From the NCBI GenBank assembly GCA_002435755.1, contig DIYH01000022.1, forward strand, positions 62,001 to 126,000: a stretch of 64,000 nucleotides of DNA. The letters are read 5' to 3'. The notes beneath the pieces were generated by a model, which did not search any database, was not told the DNA's origin, and was given only the letters and a program-made list of their open reading frames with translations. Source of the DNA: Flammeovirgaceae bacterium UBA6059 (GTDB taxonomy: Bacteria > Bacteroidota > Bacteroidia > Cytophagales > Cyclobacteriaceae). The position numbers and the translations under genes were made by a program. How positions within the stretch are numbered: position 1 is the first letter of the stretch; each line of letters opens with the position of its first letter. Below are positions 16,406 through 25,819 of the stretch, piece after piece.

Positions 16406-17689
16406 TTATTCCCTGTCAGTCAACTCGCTGATACTAAGCTTGACTTTGTCTATGCGAGCGTCTTCCATGGAGAGTATGGTGAACTCAAATTGCTCATGCT
16501 CCACCACATCGTTGATATCCGGGATATCTTCGTTTATAGAAAGTATAAACCCCCCAAGTGTATCGTAATCGCCTTCCGGAAGGTCTAAACTGTACTCCTC
16601 GTTGAGATAGTCAATTTCAAGGCGGGCACTGAAGATATAATTAAATGCATCCAACTGCTCCTCGATGTGCTCTTCTTCGTCGTGTTCATCCTGTATCTCA
16701 CCAAATATCTCTTCCATGATGTCCTCAATACTGACTACCCCGGATGTACCGCCGTACTCGTCTACCACAAGAGCAAGACTCTTCCTGTCGGTTATGAACT
16801 GGATAAGCAGTTCGTTAGCAAGAGTTGTTTCCGGGACGATGATGATTGGTGTGAGGATGCTCTTGACATCCTTAGGTTTCTTGAAAAGCTCCAGCGAATG
16901 GCAATAGCCTTTAACGTCATCAATTGATTCCTTATACACCAAGATCTTAGAATGGCCACTTTCAACAAAGGCTTGCTTCAATTCCTCGATACCGTCCTCG
17001 ATATCCACTGCCACGATCTCGGTTCTTGGGATCATGCACTCTCGTACCCGAATAGTTTTGAATTCCAGAGCATTGTTAAAGATCTTTGTATCTACTTCAG
17101 GGTTATCTGATTCACTTGCCTGTGCTAGTGTCTTCTTGATATAGTTATTGAGGTCCACCAGACCAAAGACGGGCTTGTCTTCGGCGTACTCCTGTCTAAG
17201 CACATGAACAATGAACACCTTGGACGCTATTGTGATCAGAAATACTGCTGGATACATCCCATAAAAAATGAGTGCCAGAGGTAGGGCGAATATTTCTAAT
17301 AGATAGTCGGGATTGATAAGAAATAAGCTTTTAGGCGTGAACTCTGCTGTGACGAGTACTATAATCGTAGAAATGATGGTCTGGAGACCTAATACGATAA
17401 AATCAGTATTCAAAAATTCTGGCAAGATCCCAGCTATATACGACTGTAATATCTGCGCCATAAAAAGCCCGTATAAGGCCAGCGCCAAATTGTTACCCAC
17501 CAGCATGGTAGCAATGAAATGTGACGGCCGCTCATGAAACGCAGACAATATTTTACCGGATAGGCCACCTTTTTTGCTCTTTATCTCAAAATAGAGCTTA
17601 TCGGAAGTAATAAATGCGATCTCCAACCCTGAGAAAAATGCGGAGAAAAACAGGCAGACCAGTATTATCAGCCATTGGTCTTGTATCAT
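16406..17689 (-). CDS. CNNM/CorC (hemolysin C-like) transporter family protein
   Basis: A 427-residue protein. Residues 1-185 form the DUF21/CNNM membrane domain (four helices; FFSAFFSGLEIAFITSDK is the signature). Residues 200-320 hold a CBS pair, starting after RVRECMIPRTEIVAV and including LVVDEYGGTSGVVSIEDIMEEIFGEI, and residues 345-425 a CorC_HlyC domain. CNNM/CorC proteins export or sense Mg, gated by ATP binding to the CBS pair. The older label hemolysin is not functionally meaningful. It lies downstream of lptC and a small membrane protein on the same strand. Confidence 0.9.
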   Translation of the reverse strand: MIQDQWLIILVCLFFSAFFSGLEIAFITSDKLYFEIKSKKGGLSGKILSAFHERPSHFIATMLVGNNLALALYGLFMAQILQSYIAGILPEFLNTDFIVLGLQTIISTIIVLVTAEFTPKSLFLINPDYLLEIFALPLALIFYGMYPAVFLITIASKVFIVHVLRQEYAEDKPVFGLVDLNNYIKKTLAQASESDNPEVDTKIFNNALEFKTIRVRECMIPRTEIVAVDIEDGIEELKQAFVESGHSKILVYKESIDDVKGYCHSLELFKKPKDVKSILTPIIIVPETTLANELLIQFITDRKSLALVVDEYGGTSGVVSIEDIMEEIFGEIQDEHDEEEHIEEQLDAFNYIFSARLEIDYLNEEYSLDLPEGDYDTLGGFILSINEDIPDINDVVEHEQFEFTILSMEDARIDKVKLSISELTDRE

Positions 17690-17740
17690 CTGGGGCTTGC
17701 TGGTCTAGTTTGAGGTAAAATAACGGGGGCTAAGTCCAAG

Positions 17741-17914
17741 TCAGCTCTGTCGATCTTTCAGTCGATCCTTGTTATACTTATATAAAAGTAATAGTCCGAC
17801 GCTTAACATAAAAATCCAATAGGATGCCATCATGCCATATACCATGGTCTGATGGATTCCGATAATCAATAACGCAGCACTTGTGGTAAGCAGTAGTATG
17901 TTTTTGAGCGACAT
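17741..17914 (-). CDS. Small two-helix membrane protein
   Basis: A 57-residue protein starting at 17914, one base after the lptC stop. It has two hydrophobic helices (about residues 4-20 and 27-47) and a basic C-terminus (YKYNKDRLKDRQS). The frame is open further upstream, but that part overlaps lptC out of frame. The position between lptC and the CorC-like gene fits the conserved Bacteroidota envelope cluster, where a short hypothetical membrane gene is often seen. Function unknown. Confidence 0.72.
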   Translation of the reverse strand: MSLKNILLLTTSAALLIIGIHQTMVYGMMASYWIFMLSVGLLLLYKYNKDRLKDRQS

Positions 17915-17915
17915 G

Positions 17916-18458
17916 CTAGAATGCCTCGTCTTCAATCGGGATGGTCCCTGTTGGTTTCTTGATGGTATAGTAGTCAAAATCTTGAGTGGCTTCCAATCCT
18001 TCTCCGGTATGTAGCTCACCCTCACTTTTGATAGTGACAAATTTTTCTGTCTTGAAAAGTCCTTCTGCCTGATACCAAAATAGCTCCTCAGTGTTGAGTT
18101 CATCACCATTTTGAAGGTTCTTGACCACTACATTGCCCTCACCCAGGTAATAGTTTTCAGCTTCGACTTTCTTGGCCCTATCTGATCTGAAAGTCGCATT
18201 AAGCGTGCCATCTTGATCATAAATCTCCAAATTGAGTCCTTCCGGGAAGTTCTCATCACCATTGTCAAACACTTGTTGCAAAGGTGCCATCAACTTGAGC
18301 CGAATGATGGCAGAATCGCTGAAGAGTGTCTTAACATCTCTCATCTCTATCTTAGGACCATCATAGACCTCCTCCTCCAAAATCTCCTGCACTTTTTCAT
18401 CGCAAGAGACTAGGCAGAAAAGAAGAACTACCAACAAAACCAAGTCTTTAAAGGACAT
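17916..18458 (-). CDS. lptC: LPS export protein LptC
   Basis: LptC is the bitopic periplasmic partner of the LptBFG ABC transporter, passing lipopolysaccharide to the LptA bridge. The 180-residue protein has a hydrophobic N-terminus ending FCLVSC, so it may be a lipoprotein rather than a simple membrane anchor, a variation common in Bacteroidota. The beta-jellyroll core shows the family pattern (DSAIIRLKLMAPL, FPEGLNLEIYD, DRAKKVEAENYYLGEGNVVVKN, LNTEELFWYQ). lptA, lptB, lptF and lptG are not in the window. A hairpin terminator sits just upstream, so lptC starts a new transcript. Confidence 0.88.
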   Translation of the reverse strand: MSFKDLVLLVVLLFCLVSCDEKVQEILEEEVYDGPKIEMRDVKTLFSDSAIIRLKLMAPLQQVFDNGDENFPEGLNLEIYDQDGTLNATFRSDRAKKVEAENYYLGEGNVVVKNLQNGDELNTEELFWYQAEGLFKTEKFVTIKSEGELHTGEGLEATQDFDYYTIKKPTGTIPIEDEAF

Positions 18459-18461
18459 AAA

Positions 18462-18488
18462 TAAAAAAGGCCATTGAAATCAATGGCC
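18462..18488 (-). terminator. Rho-independent terminator between the TPR gene and lptC
   Basis: A perfect 8-bp stem (GGCCATTG/CAATGGCC, four-base loop) with TTTTTTATTT following on the minus strand. It ends the coaX, outer-membrane protein and TPR transcript just before lptC. Confidence 0.85.
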
Positions 18489-18511
18489 CATTAATGCTTT
18501 AGAATTATCAG

Positions 18512-19810
18512 TTACTGCGGCCTTCTTTCAAGAGCTACAGTCTCATTGATCCAACAACCTACTGTTACGTTATCACCTTCGTTATAGTTCTCAGAAAACA
18601 TTTCCTCCATTGAAGGGAATTGGGATTTAGCGTTAGCCATATTCTTAGAGTCTCCCGCACGATTGTACATTTTGTAAGCGGCGATGAATATAGCCCTGTC
18701 TTTCACTTTGCTCTCACCACCTTTACACTCTTGATAAGAGTTCATATATAGATTTCCTATCAGTGAATATGCTTCTTTGGTAGAAGGGTCTGCAGCTATC
18801 GCCTTTCTTGCATTTGATCGGGCGGCTACCTTGTTTCCATTGCTGTAATACATCTGCGCCATATTCAAGAAAACCTCGCCCTTCTTAGTATTATCGTCTG
18901 TCAAGGATACAGCCTGATTATAATACTCTTCTGCAGTGTCAAAATCGCCATCACCAGCCGCTTTAATAGCAATTACTTTGGCTAACCCGAATGACGGCTC
19001 TACATCATTCACAATCTTAGCAGCCTCAGGAAATAATGGGCTGTCTGAACACTTGCCTGTTAGTAGTAGTTGGAAAACTTTTTTGGCCATTTTGATATCG
19101 CCACTCTCTCTCATCTTAGGGCCTAACGTGCTCTCAACAAAAGCACAATCCACTGTGACTGTAGCAGTCAATATCTTATCTACATTGTCTTGGATCTTTG
19201 TGTAACGACTTCCATTGTCACCACCGGCAGATTTTTCGGCAATAATGTCACTGATCATAGTGTATTTGTCAATGACTTCTTCATCAGAGATCTCGCCCCC
19301 TACAAGCTTGAAACGTCTGATCACGTCCATATAAGCGACAAGGTTGTTGTCATAAACCTTACTGCCATTAAGTTCGAAAGTCTTGTCAAATAACTCTTTT
19401 ACCTCAGGATACTTTGGCTGATTGTCTCTGTAGTATTTGTAAGCTTTATAGGCCTTTCTGTTGAGAACTTCAGCTTCTTCTCCGAAGTATTTGATGCGGA
19501 GATCATACATCTCCATAGCTCTCTCTTCGTAAGCTGTTTGCTTCTCTTTGTCTGTTTCTTTGTCGGCAAGACCTTCAAAAATCTTTGCTCCATTGATGTA
19601 GATAGATTTGTTGAGGTCTGGTGCATTCTCTAGTAACCAACTATGTGGCTCTATCGCTTCTTCGAAATTATCCATCTTGAGATAATCCGTGTAAAGCACA
19701 TTTTTCTCTTCAGCTGTTGCTTTATCTTCTGGCCAATTCCATCCTGGCTGGGCCATTAGAGCACTACCAGCTACGAATGCCACAAGAAATATTGTGATTG
19801 TCTTTTTCAT
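18512..19810 (-). CDS. Secreted TPR repeat protein
   Basis: A 432-residue exported protein with a signal peptide (residues 1-20, ending ALMAQ). Several tetratricopeptide-like helical pairs follow, clearest at about residues 275-345 (AAGDGDFDTAEEYYNQAVSL, then GEVFLNMAQMYYSNGNKVAARSNARKAIAADP). TPR proteins act as binding scaffolds. It lies 12 bases downstream of an outer-membrane barrel gene and upstream of lptC, a gene order seen widely in Bacteroidota, suggesting a role in envelope assembly. No partner is identified. Confidence 0.85.
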   Translation of the reverse strand: MKKTITIFLVAFVAGSALMAQPGWNWPEDKATAEEKNVLYTDYLKMDNFEEAIEPHSWLLENAPDLNKSIYINGAKIFEGLADKETDKEKQTAYEERAMEMYDLRIKYFGEEAEVLNRKAYKAYKYYRDNQPKYPEVKELFDKTFELNGSKVYDNNLVAYMDVIRRFKLVGGEISDEEVIDKYTMISDIIAEKSAGGDNGSRYTKIQDNVDKILTATVTVDCAFVESTLGPKMRESGDIKMAKKVFQLLLTGKCSDSPLFPEAAKIVNDVEPSFGLAKVIAIKAAGDGDFDTAEEYYNQAVSLTDDNTKKGEVFLNMAQMYYSNGNKVAARSNARKAIAADPSTKEAYSLIGNLYMNSYQECKGGESKVKDRAIFIAAYKMYNRAGDSKNMANAKSQFPSMEEMFSENYNEGDNVTVGCWINETVALERRPQ

Positions 19811-19822
19811 GGTGCAGGCAAT

Positions 19823-21076
19823 TTAATTAAATTTTCTTCGGACAAACCAACGATCATTGATCGTGGCTCCTAATACAAACTTAAAATATCGTTCTCGTAC
19901 GAGATTGTCACTCAACGTACCCTTTTGTCCGAACTTGAAGGCCATGTCAAGTGTGCTCAAGCGAGCAACTGGTAAAGACCAGCCAAAATTGATGCCAAAG
20001 TCTTGAATCTCGTTTCCTCCTACCAAATATGGGGACGTCTGATAAGAAAATCCAGCCCTGTAAGTAATCCTTTTGATGTAACTATTGACATCAGTAACGT
20101 CTGGTTTAAACTCTCCACCTAGGGCGAGACGAACGGTGTTAGTAAATTCTGTGTCATTATCATCTTCAAAACCTGCTTCATCTTCCCATTCCTGGAAACT
20201 TGCCTCCAGCCCTATCGTGAACTTGTCAAACTTCTCGAGCGTAACTCCAAATCCATAACTCAATGGCAGCCTGAATTGACTTGTTTCAAAGTTTAAGATG
20301 GTATCAACTGGTGTTACCCTATTACCAAAATCACGTCGCTCCAATACCCCAAGCCGCTCACCTTCAAGATTTCCTCTTAGATCGAAAATTGCTCCTAAAT
20401 TCAGATAGTACTTGTCTTTCAACTTTTTTCGGTAATAAAGACCCGAGTTGAAATTGAAATCATTGTAGGTGGTATTTTCGACATAGGCTGTTCGAAAAGT
20501 ATTCTCATTGCTTAAACTTGTGACTATTTCATTCTGGATCCTACCGAATACATAAGAAGCTCTGAAACCAACGGAAAGACCTTTAAAAAGCTTGAAACCA
20601 TTAGCCCAATAGGCCTGTGAGATACCTCCTTCACCCAAATAATTGAAAGTGGCAACAGTACTACTTAAAGGTATGATCTCTTCATCCACAATATTGTAGC
20701 TCACAGAGCTGTAGGGCATCACACCAAATGAGGAAGTCCATCTGTTTTTTACGATAGGGAAGGCAAAAATCAAATACTTGAGATTGCCGGTACCAGATTG
20801 GTCTGTTGTAAACTGGTTAGAAATGCTTCTCACATCGGCTTCTACTCCCATTTGAAATGTAGTGAAGGCGTTACCAACCAGGAGAGCAGGGTTCTGATTG
20901 TTGATGTGCCAGACATTAGAGTAGCTTATGCCTAATCCTCCCATGGCGTCATTCTGCGCCACACCCAGGTTATTGATCTCTCCTATTCCATTAACAGTAT
21001 AGGGTGAAAGTACTAATTGTGAATACCCTGAAAATGCCATCAGAATGCATCCCAACACTAAAATCTTACTTCTCAT
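19823..21076 (-). CDS. Outer-membrane beta-barrel protein
   Basis: The chosen start at 21076 gives 417 residues with a signal peptide (ILVLGCILMAFSGYSQ); a second ATG at 21094 would add six residues. After it come alternating beta strands rich in aromatic residues and glycine, with the N-terminal PYTVNGIGEINNLGVAQNDAMGGLGIS reminiscent of FadL/PorV-like barrels, and an end in WFVRRKFN. The first bases overlap the end of coaX, so the two are co-transcribed, with the TPR gene 12 bases further on. It may be a transport or assembly barrel; its cargo is unknown. Confidence 0.82.
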   Translation of the reverse strand: MRSKILVLGCILMAFSGYSQLVLSPYTVNGIGEINNLGVAQNDAMGGLGISYSNVWHINNQNPALLVGNAFTTFQMGVEADVRSISNQFTTDQSGTGNLKYLIFAFPIVKNRWTSSFGVMPYSSVSYNIVDEEIIPLSSTVATFNYLGEGGISQAYWANGFKLFKGLSVGFRASYVFGRIQNEIVTSLSNENTFRTAYVENTTYNDFNFNSGLYYRKKLKDKYYLNLGAIFDLRGNLEGERLGVLERRDFGNRVTPVDTILNFETSQFRLPLSYGFGVTLEKFDKFTIGLEASFQEWEDEAGFEDDNDTEFTNTVRLALGGEFKPDVTDVNSYIKRITYRAGFSYQTSPYLVGGNEIQDFGINFGWSLPVARLSTLDMAFKFGQKGTLSDNLVRERYFKFVLGATINDRWFVRRKFN

Positions 21077-21791
21077 TAAACTCCAAAATCGCATTTAATC
21101 CGACTAGAACTATTTCGGGGACTGCAAAGATGTTTCCTTTTATACTGGATTCAAAGAATAACAGATCACCCCCGGTCATTATTACATTCAATTCACCCTT
21201 TTTACTTTTCATTGCCTCAATCACACCATTGATTTCAGCCCTAATGCCATTGAGAACACCACTAAGCATTGATTCCCTTGTTGTTGTGCCAACCCAACTT
21301 TCAACTTCTTCAACATTCTCTATCAACGGCAACCTACCGGTGAACTGGTGCATGCCCTTAAGCCTAATGTTGATACCTGGTGAAATCATGCCCCCCCGGT
21401 AGTCTTGGCCTGATTCGAGCAGATCATAAGTGATACAACTACCTATATCAATCACCAAACAGGAAGATGACGCGAAGAGCTTTTGAGCACCTGCCACAGC
21501 TGCCTTCCGGTCATTACCCAAGGTGCTTTTGGTCAGATAATGATTCTCGAAGGGCAAAGGTGTCTTTGCATCCAGGATTATTTTTTGTCGGGCCTGAGGA
21601 AGTGAATTGGCAAAAGCAGTAGGTTCTTCGCTAACTGAGGAGATAAGCAGACGTCCAAACTCATGATGATTGAGTTTATCGATAAGACTCTTATAGTTAT
21701 CATCAACATAGCTGTATTTAAGCTCACCATTCTCAAAAATACCGGCTTTAATCCGCGTGTTACCCAAGTCTATTACACAATTGTTCATCAA
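21066..21791 (-). CDS. coaX: Type III pantothenate kinase
   Basis: CoaX phosphorylates pantothenate, the first step of coenzyme A synthesis, and unlike CoaA it is not inhibited by CoA. The 241-residue protein has the ASKHA-fold phosphate motifs: DLGNTRIKAG (residues 8-17), the pantothenate-site TLGNDRKAAVAGA near 90, VIDIGSCITYDLL near 115 and GGMISPGINIRLKGMH near 130. Two consecutive ATGs are possible starts (21791, 21788). It heads the minus-strand envelope cluster and is divergent from anmK, with only 36 bases between. Confidence 0.94.
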   Translation of the reverse strand: MMNNCVIDLGNTRIKAGIFENGELKYSYVDDNYKSLIDKLNHHEFGRLLISSVSEEPTAFANSLPQARQKIILDAKTPLPFENHYLTKSTLGNDRKAAVAGAQKLFASSSCLVIDIGSCITYDLLESGQDYRGGMISPGINIRLKGMHQFTGRLPLIENVEEVESWVGTTTRESMLSGVLNGIRAEINGVIEAMKSKKGELNVIMTGGDLLFFESSIKGNIFAVPEIVLVGLNAILEFNEK

Positions 21792-21827
21792 TTACAGTAA
21801 GTTCCCAGTACAAAACTGTCAAATACC

Positions 21828-22910
21828 TTGCAAACCTATAAGGTCATCGGCATTATGTCCGGCACTTCATTAGATGGGCTAGACATTGCATTCTGCGAAT
21901 TGGCACCAGCAAATGGTCAGTGGAACTATAAAGTCAAAAAAGCAACAACTATTACCTACCCGGATGATCTGGTTGAGTCATTGCAATGTGCTACTAAAAT
22001 GTCTGGTCTTGAGTTAAAGCAACTTGACATTGTTTTAGGAAACTTCTTCGCTGATCAAATTGGAAACTTTGTTAAACAACATCGGCTCACGCCACAGGTC
22101 ATCTCTTCACATGGTCATACTATATTTCATCAACCGGAGCTTAGCCTGACCCAGCAGATTGGTGATCCATCGATCATTCATGCGAAAACGGGATTGCCGG
22201 TAATTGCCGATTTCAGAAGCCTGGATGTAGCTAAAGGTGGAGATGGTGCCCCTTTGGTTCCGATAGGTGACCAACTCCTTTTTGGCGAATACGATGCGTG
22301 CCTCAATCTGGGTGGAATAGCCAACATATCTTATAGGGACAAAAGTGGGCTTAGAAAGGCGTTCGACATTGTCCCGGTCAATATGGCGCTCAATCATCTG
22401 GCAAACAGGTCCGGGCAGTCTTTCGATACGGATGGCGCTATCGCGAAAAGTGGGCAACCGATAAAAGAACTGATCGCTCAATGGAGTTCGCTTGACTTTC
22501 ATTCCAAAGCGCCTCCTAAGTCTCTGGGGTTTGAGTGGTTTGAGAAATTCATATTGCCAGGTCTGACAGGGCACTCCACAAGCGATTTGATGCATAGCTA
22601 CGCCCTTTATGCCTCAACACAAATTGCCAATGCTATAAAAGAATACATGGGTAATGGGCCATTCAAAATTATGGTCACAGGCGGAGGTGCTTATAATGAT
22701 TTTTTCATGCACTGTCTTAGGGATCAAGCGAGTGATAACCAGTGGGTGATCCCTGAATCTGCTATCGTTGAATATAAAGAGGCGTTGGTCTTTGCGTTAC
22801 TTGGGGTACTTCGTATCCGAAATGAAGCTAACATATTATCATCAGCCACAGGTGCATCGAATGATAGCATAGCTGGAATCGTTCTCGGACATCCCTCAAA
22901 TATTGGGTAG
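21828..22910 (+). CDS. anmK: Anhydro-N-acetylmuramic acid kinase
   Basis: AnmK cleaves and phosphorylates 1,6-anhydro-MurNAc to MurNAc-6-phosphate, recycling cell-wall sugar. The 360-residue length fits, and the N-terminal GIMSGTSLDGLDIAF, the SSHGHTIFHQP block, ADFRSLDVAKGGDGAPLVP, NLGGIANIS and VTGGGAYN motifs are all intact. No ATG precedes the conserved N-terminus; an in-frame stop lies at 21798, so the start is TTG at 21828. murQ is not adjacent. It is divergent from coaX. Confidence 0.94.
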   Translation: MQTYKVIGIMSGTSLDGLDIAFCELAPANGQWNYKVKKATTITYPDDLVESLQCATKMSGLELKQLDIVLGNFFADQIGNFVKQHRLTPQVISSHGHTIFHQPELSLTQQIGDPSIIHAKTGLPVIADFRSLDVAKGGDGAPLVPIGDQLLFGEYDACLNLGGIANISYRDKSGLRKAFDIVPVNMALNHLANRSGQSFDTDGAIAKSGQPIKELIAQWSSLDFHSKAPPKSLGFEWFEKFILPGLTGHSTSDLMHSYALYASTQIANAIKEYMGNGPFKIMVTGGGAYNDFFMHCLRDQASDNQWVIPESAIVEYKEALVFALLGVLRIRNEANILSSATGASNDSIAGIVLGHPSNIG

Positions 22911-22944
22911 ATTCGCGATCCCAAAATGATGATGATAAACAACA

Positions 22945-24180
22945 ATGAAAGACCTACTCAAGAAATTTGAAGACAAAGCACCTGAAATCGCATTTGAATG
23001 GCATGACTCACAAACCGAAGCAAAAGGTTGGGTAGTCATCAACTCCCTGCGAGGTGGAGCAGCAGGTGGAGGTACACGTATGCGACTAGGCCTGGACAAG
23101 CGTGAAGTGGAATCGCTTGCCAAGACTATGGAAGTCAAGTTCACAGTGTCCGGCCCTAGCATAGGAGGCGCTAAGTCTGGTATCAATTTCGATCCTAGAG
23201 ATCCTAGGAAAGAAGGCGTACTGAAAAGATGGTACAGAGCAGTGTACCCTTTACTGAAAAACTACTACGGTACCGGAGGAGATATGAATGTCGATGAGAT
23301 TGAGGAGGTAATCCCAATTACTGAAGAATACGGTCTTTGGCATCCACAGGAAGGTATCGTTAATGGACATTTTGACCCTCCGAAACCCCAAAAAATACAC
23401 ATGATCGGTCGATTGAGACAGGGTGTCTCAAAAGTGCTTGAGGACTGGGACTATGTGCCAACTCCTTCCCCCAAGAAATTCACGGTAGCCGATATGATCA
23501 CCGGATTTGGAGTAGCCGAATCCATTCGGCATTATTATGATCTATGGGGAGGAGATATCAGCTTAAAAAGAGCCATTATTCAAGGCTGGGGTAATGTTGG
23601 AGCCACTGCGGCACTTTACCTTGCCAAATATGGTGTGAAGATTGTTGGCATTATCGATAAGGAAGGGGGTATTATCAATAAGGAGGGTATTGATCTGGAA
23701 GGTGTGAAAACATTGTTTCATGACAGGAATGGAAATAAGTTGGTCAGCGATCAAATGATACCATTCGATCAATGTAATGAAGAAATATGGGATGTGCCTG
23801 CCGAAATCTTTGTGCCTGCTGCAGCATCCAGACTGGTATCAGACGACCAGGCCAGGAGAATGATCAACCAATCAATGGAAGTAATGTCCTGCGGCGCAAA
23901 TGTGCCCTTTAAGGACGAGGAGATTTTCTTCGGGCCTATTGCCGAATATGTTGACAATAACATAAGTCTGCTCCCGGACTTCATTTCCAATTGTGGAATG
24001 GCTCGTGTATTTGCTTATTTGATGGGGCAGACGAGCAACGCTAAGATCACTGATGATGCTATCTTCAAAGATGTATCTGATGTTATCAGACAAAGTCTGG
24101 AAACAGCATATGGTGAAAGTGATGATAAAACCAAAATTGCTCAGACGGCATTTGCGATAGCACTACGGCAACTAGTGTAG
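22945..24180 (+). CDS. Glu/Leu/Phe/Val dehydrogenase family protein
   Basis: A 411-residue NAD(P)-dependent amino-acid dehydrogenase that would deaminate an L-amino acid to its 2-oxo acid and ammonia. Residues 30-150 form the ELFV dimerisation domain, with the active-site lysine in IGGAKSGINFDP (near 78), and residues 170-410 are the Rossmann domain, with GWGNVGATAALYLA near 215. The GGAKSGI motif differs from the PxGGGKGG of classical glutamate dehydrogenases and is nearer to the short amino-acid dehydrogenases. The substrate is open: glutamate or a branched-chain amino acid. It starts 34 bases after anmK. Confidence 0.88.
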   Translation: MKDLLKKFEDKAPEIAFEWHDSQTEAKGWVVINSLRGGAAGGGTRMRLGLDKREVESLAKTMEVKFTVSGPSIGGAKSGINFDPRDPRKEGVLKRWYRAVYPLLKNYYGTGGDMNVDEIEEVIPITEEYGLWHPQEGIVNGHFDPPKPQKIHMIGRLRQGVSKVLEDWDYVPTPSPKKFTVADMITGFGVAESIRHYYDLWGGDISLKRAIIQGWGNVGATAALYLAKYGVKIVGIIDKEGGIINKEGIDLEGVKTLFHDRNGNKLVSDQMIPFDQCNEEIWDVPAEIFVPAAASRLVSDDQARRMINQSMEVMSCGANVPFKDEEIFFGPIAEYVDNNISLLPDFISNCGMARVFAYLMGQTSNAKITDDAIFKDVSDVIRQSLETAYGESDDKTKIAQTAFAIALRQLV

Positions 24181-24304
24181 TGATGGTGCTCAACTGATGA
24201 CATCAATGCCAGATATGAACCAATTATTTATAGAAGTTGCTCAAGTGATTTGGTTTTCAGGCAGCTAATGGTAATATTAATGGACTAAAACCTGACCTCT
24301 TTTA

Positions 24305-25819
24305 ATGAGAAGATTTGTCACCGCTGTTGCCATCTGGTTTCTGACCAGCATTCTGACATTTGGACTAGCCAACGCAAAGCCGGCGGTTACTACAAGTGAC
24401 GTATCGTCCTCTATTGAATCTACCGTGGATTTGGAATCCACGGCAGCCGATATAGCTGCGGTTGAGGCCGGAGGAGGTGACCATCCAGCGGCACCTACCT
24501 GGCTGGTTTTCCCTTTTGTATTACTTCTGTTGATGATTGCCACAGGGCCACTATTCTATGAGCACTTCTGGCATAAAAATTACCCCATCATTGCGGTAGC
24601 CTTAGCTGCGTTGGTAGTGGTCTATTATCTATTTATACTACATAATACACATGCTCCGGTCCATGCCCTAGCGGAATATGTGCAGTTCATTTCGTTGTTA
24701 TCAGCGCTATTCATAGCCTCTGGAGGTATCATGATCAACGTGGATAAGAAGGCAACACCGGTTGCTAATGTCACATTGCTACTGGTAGGTGCGGTAATAT
24801 CCAACATTATCGGTACAACCGGGGCTTCTATGCTCTTGATCAGACCATTCATCAGGCTTAATAAAAACAGAATTAAAGCTTATCATATCATTTTCTTCAT
24901 TTTCATGGTAAGCAATATCGGAGGCTCGCTTACCCCTATTGGTGATCCTCCATTGTTCCTTGGTTTTCTGAAAGGTGTCCCATTTTTCTGGACCCTGGAG
25001 TACAATATTATTCCTTGGGCAGTAGCTCTTGTGATATTGGCTGTGCTATTCTATTTGTTTGACAGAGGCAATAAATCAGACTATAGTTTCGGGGAGGACC
25101 AGCCGGTCTTCACCGATAAGATCGCGCTTGTAGGCGCAAAGAACTTCTTATGGCTTGCCGTTGTGGTGGGGGCCGTATTTCTGGACCCGAACGTATTGGA
25201 TTGGGTGCCTGCCATCCATTATGATGGCCAAAAGTTTTCTTTCCTGCGAGAGATCATCATGCTTGGGTGTGCATTCTTATCTTTCAAGTTTGCGGATAAG
25301 AACGCCTTAGACGGTAATGATTTTAACTTCGAACCTATACGGGAAGTTGCTTTTATCTTTATTGGGATTTTTGGCACCATGATGCCAGCACTGGAGTTGG
25401 TAGGCAATTATGCTCAGTCTCCTGAAGGAGCCGCCATGATTACACACAATACGCTCTATTGGGGTACCGGAGTACTCTCTGGTTTCCTGGATAACGCACC
25501 TACTTATATCAATTTTCTAACTGCCGCCATGGCTTCTCAAGGAGCAAGTATCGGCACGTTATCAGAAGTGGTAGCATATTCTGAAGGTGCTTACCATGAC
25601 TCTATTCTTAACCTCAAGGCCATATCAGTAGCTGCGGTATTCTTCGGATCGATGACCTACATCGGTAATGGCCCTAACTTTATGGTAAAGTCAATTGCGG
25701 AACAAGTTGGTATCAAGATGCCTTCTTTCTTTGGCTACATCATTCGGTTTTCGATACCTATTTTGCTGCCACTCTTCATCTTGGTTTGGCTTCTTTTCTT
25801 CGCCTTCGAACCTATCTAG
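24305..25819 (+). CDS. nhaD: Sodium/proton antiporter, NhaD type
   Basis: A 504-residue membrane protein of the ion-transporter superfamily. An N-terminal signal-like helix and a short extracytoplasmic segment (about residues 20-60) precede 11 to 12 membrane helices. The motifs NIIGTTGASMLLIRPF, NIGGSLTPIGDPPLFLGFL and FLDNAPTYINF match NhaD antiporters, which exchange cytoplasmic Na or Li for protons, consistent with a saline habitat. Related arsenite and citrate carriers differ at the GDPP motif. The last four bases (CTAG) are shared with the stop of the convergent aspartokinase gene. Confidence 0.9.
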   Translation: MRRFVTAVAIWFLTSILTFGLANAKPAVTTSDVSSSIESTVDLESTAADIAAVEAGGGDHPAAPTWLVFPFVLLLLMIATGPLFYEHFWHKNYPIIAVALAALVVVYYLFILHNTHAPVHALAEYVQFISLLSALFIASGGIMINVDKKATPVANVTLLLVGAVISNIIGTTGASMLLIRPFIRLNKNRIKAYHIIFFIFMVSNIGGSLTPIGDPPLFLGFLKGVPFFWTLEYNIIPWAVALVILAVLFYLFDRGNKSDYSFGEDQPVFTDKIALVGAKNFLWLAVVVGAVFLDPNVLDWVPAIHYDGQKFSFLREIIMLGCAFLSFKFADKNALDGNDFNFEPIREVAFIFIGIFGTMMPALELVGNYAQSPEGAAMITHNTLYWGTGVLSGFLDNAPTYINFLTAAMASQGASIGTLSEVVAYSEGAYHDSILNLKAISVAAVFFGSMTYIGNGPNFMVKSIAEQVGIKMPSFFGYIIRFSIPILLPLFILVWLLFFAFEPI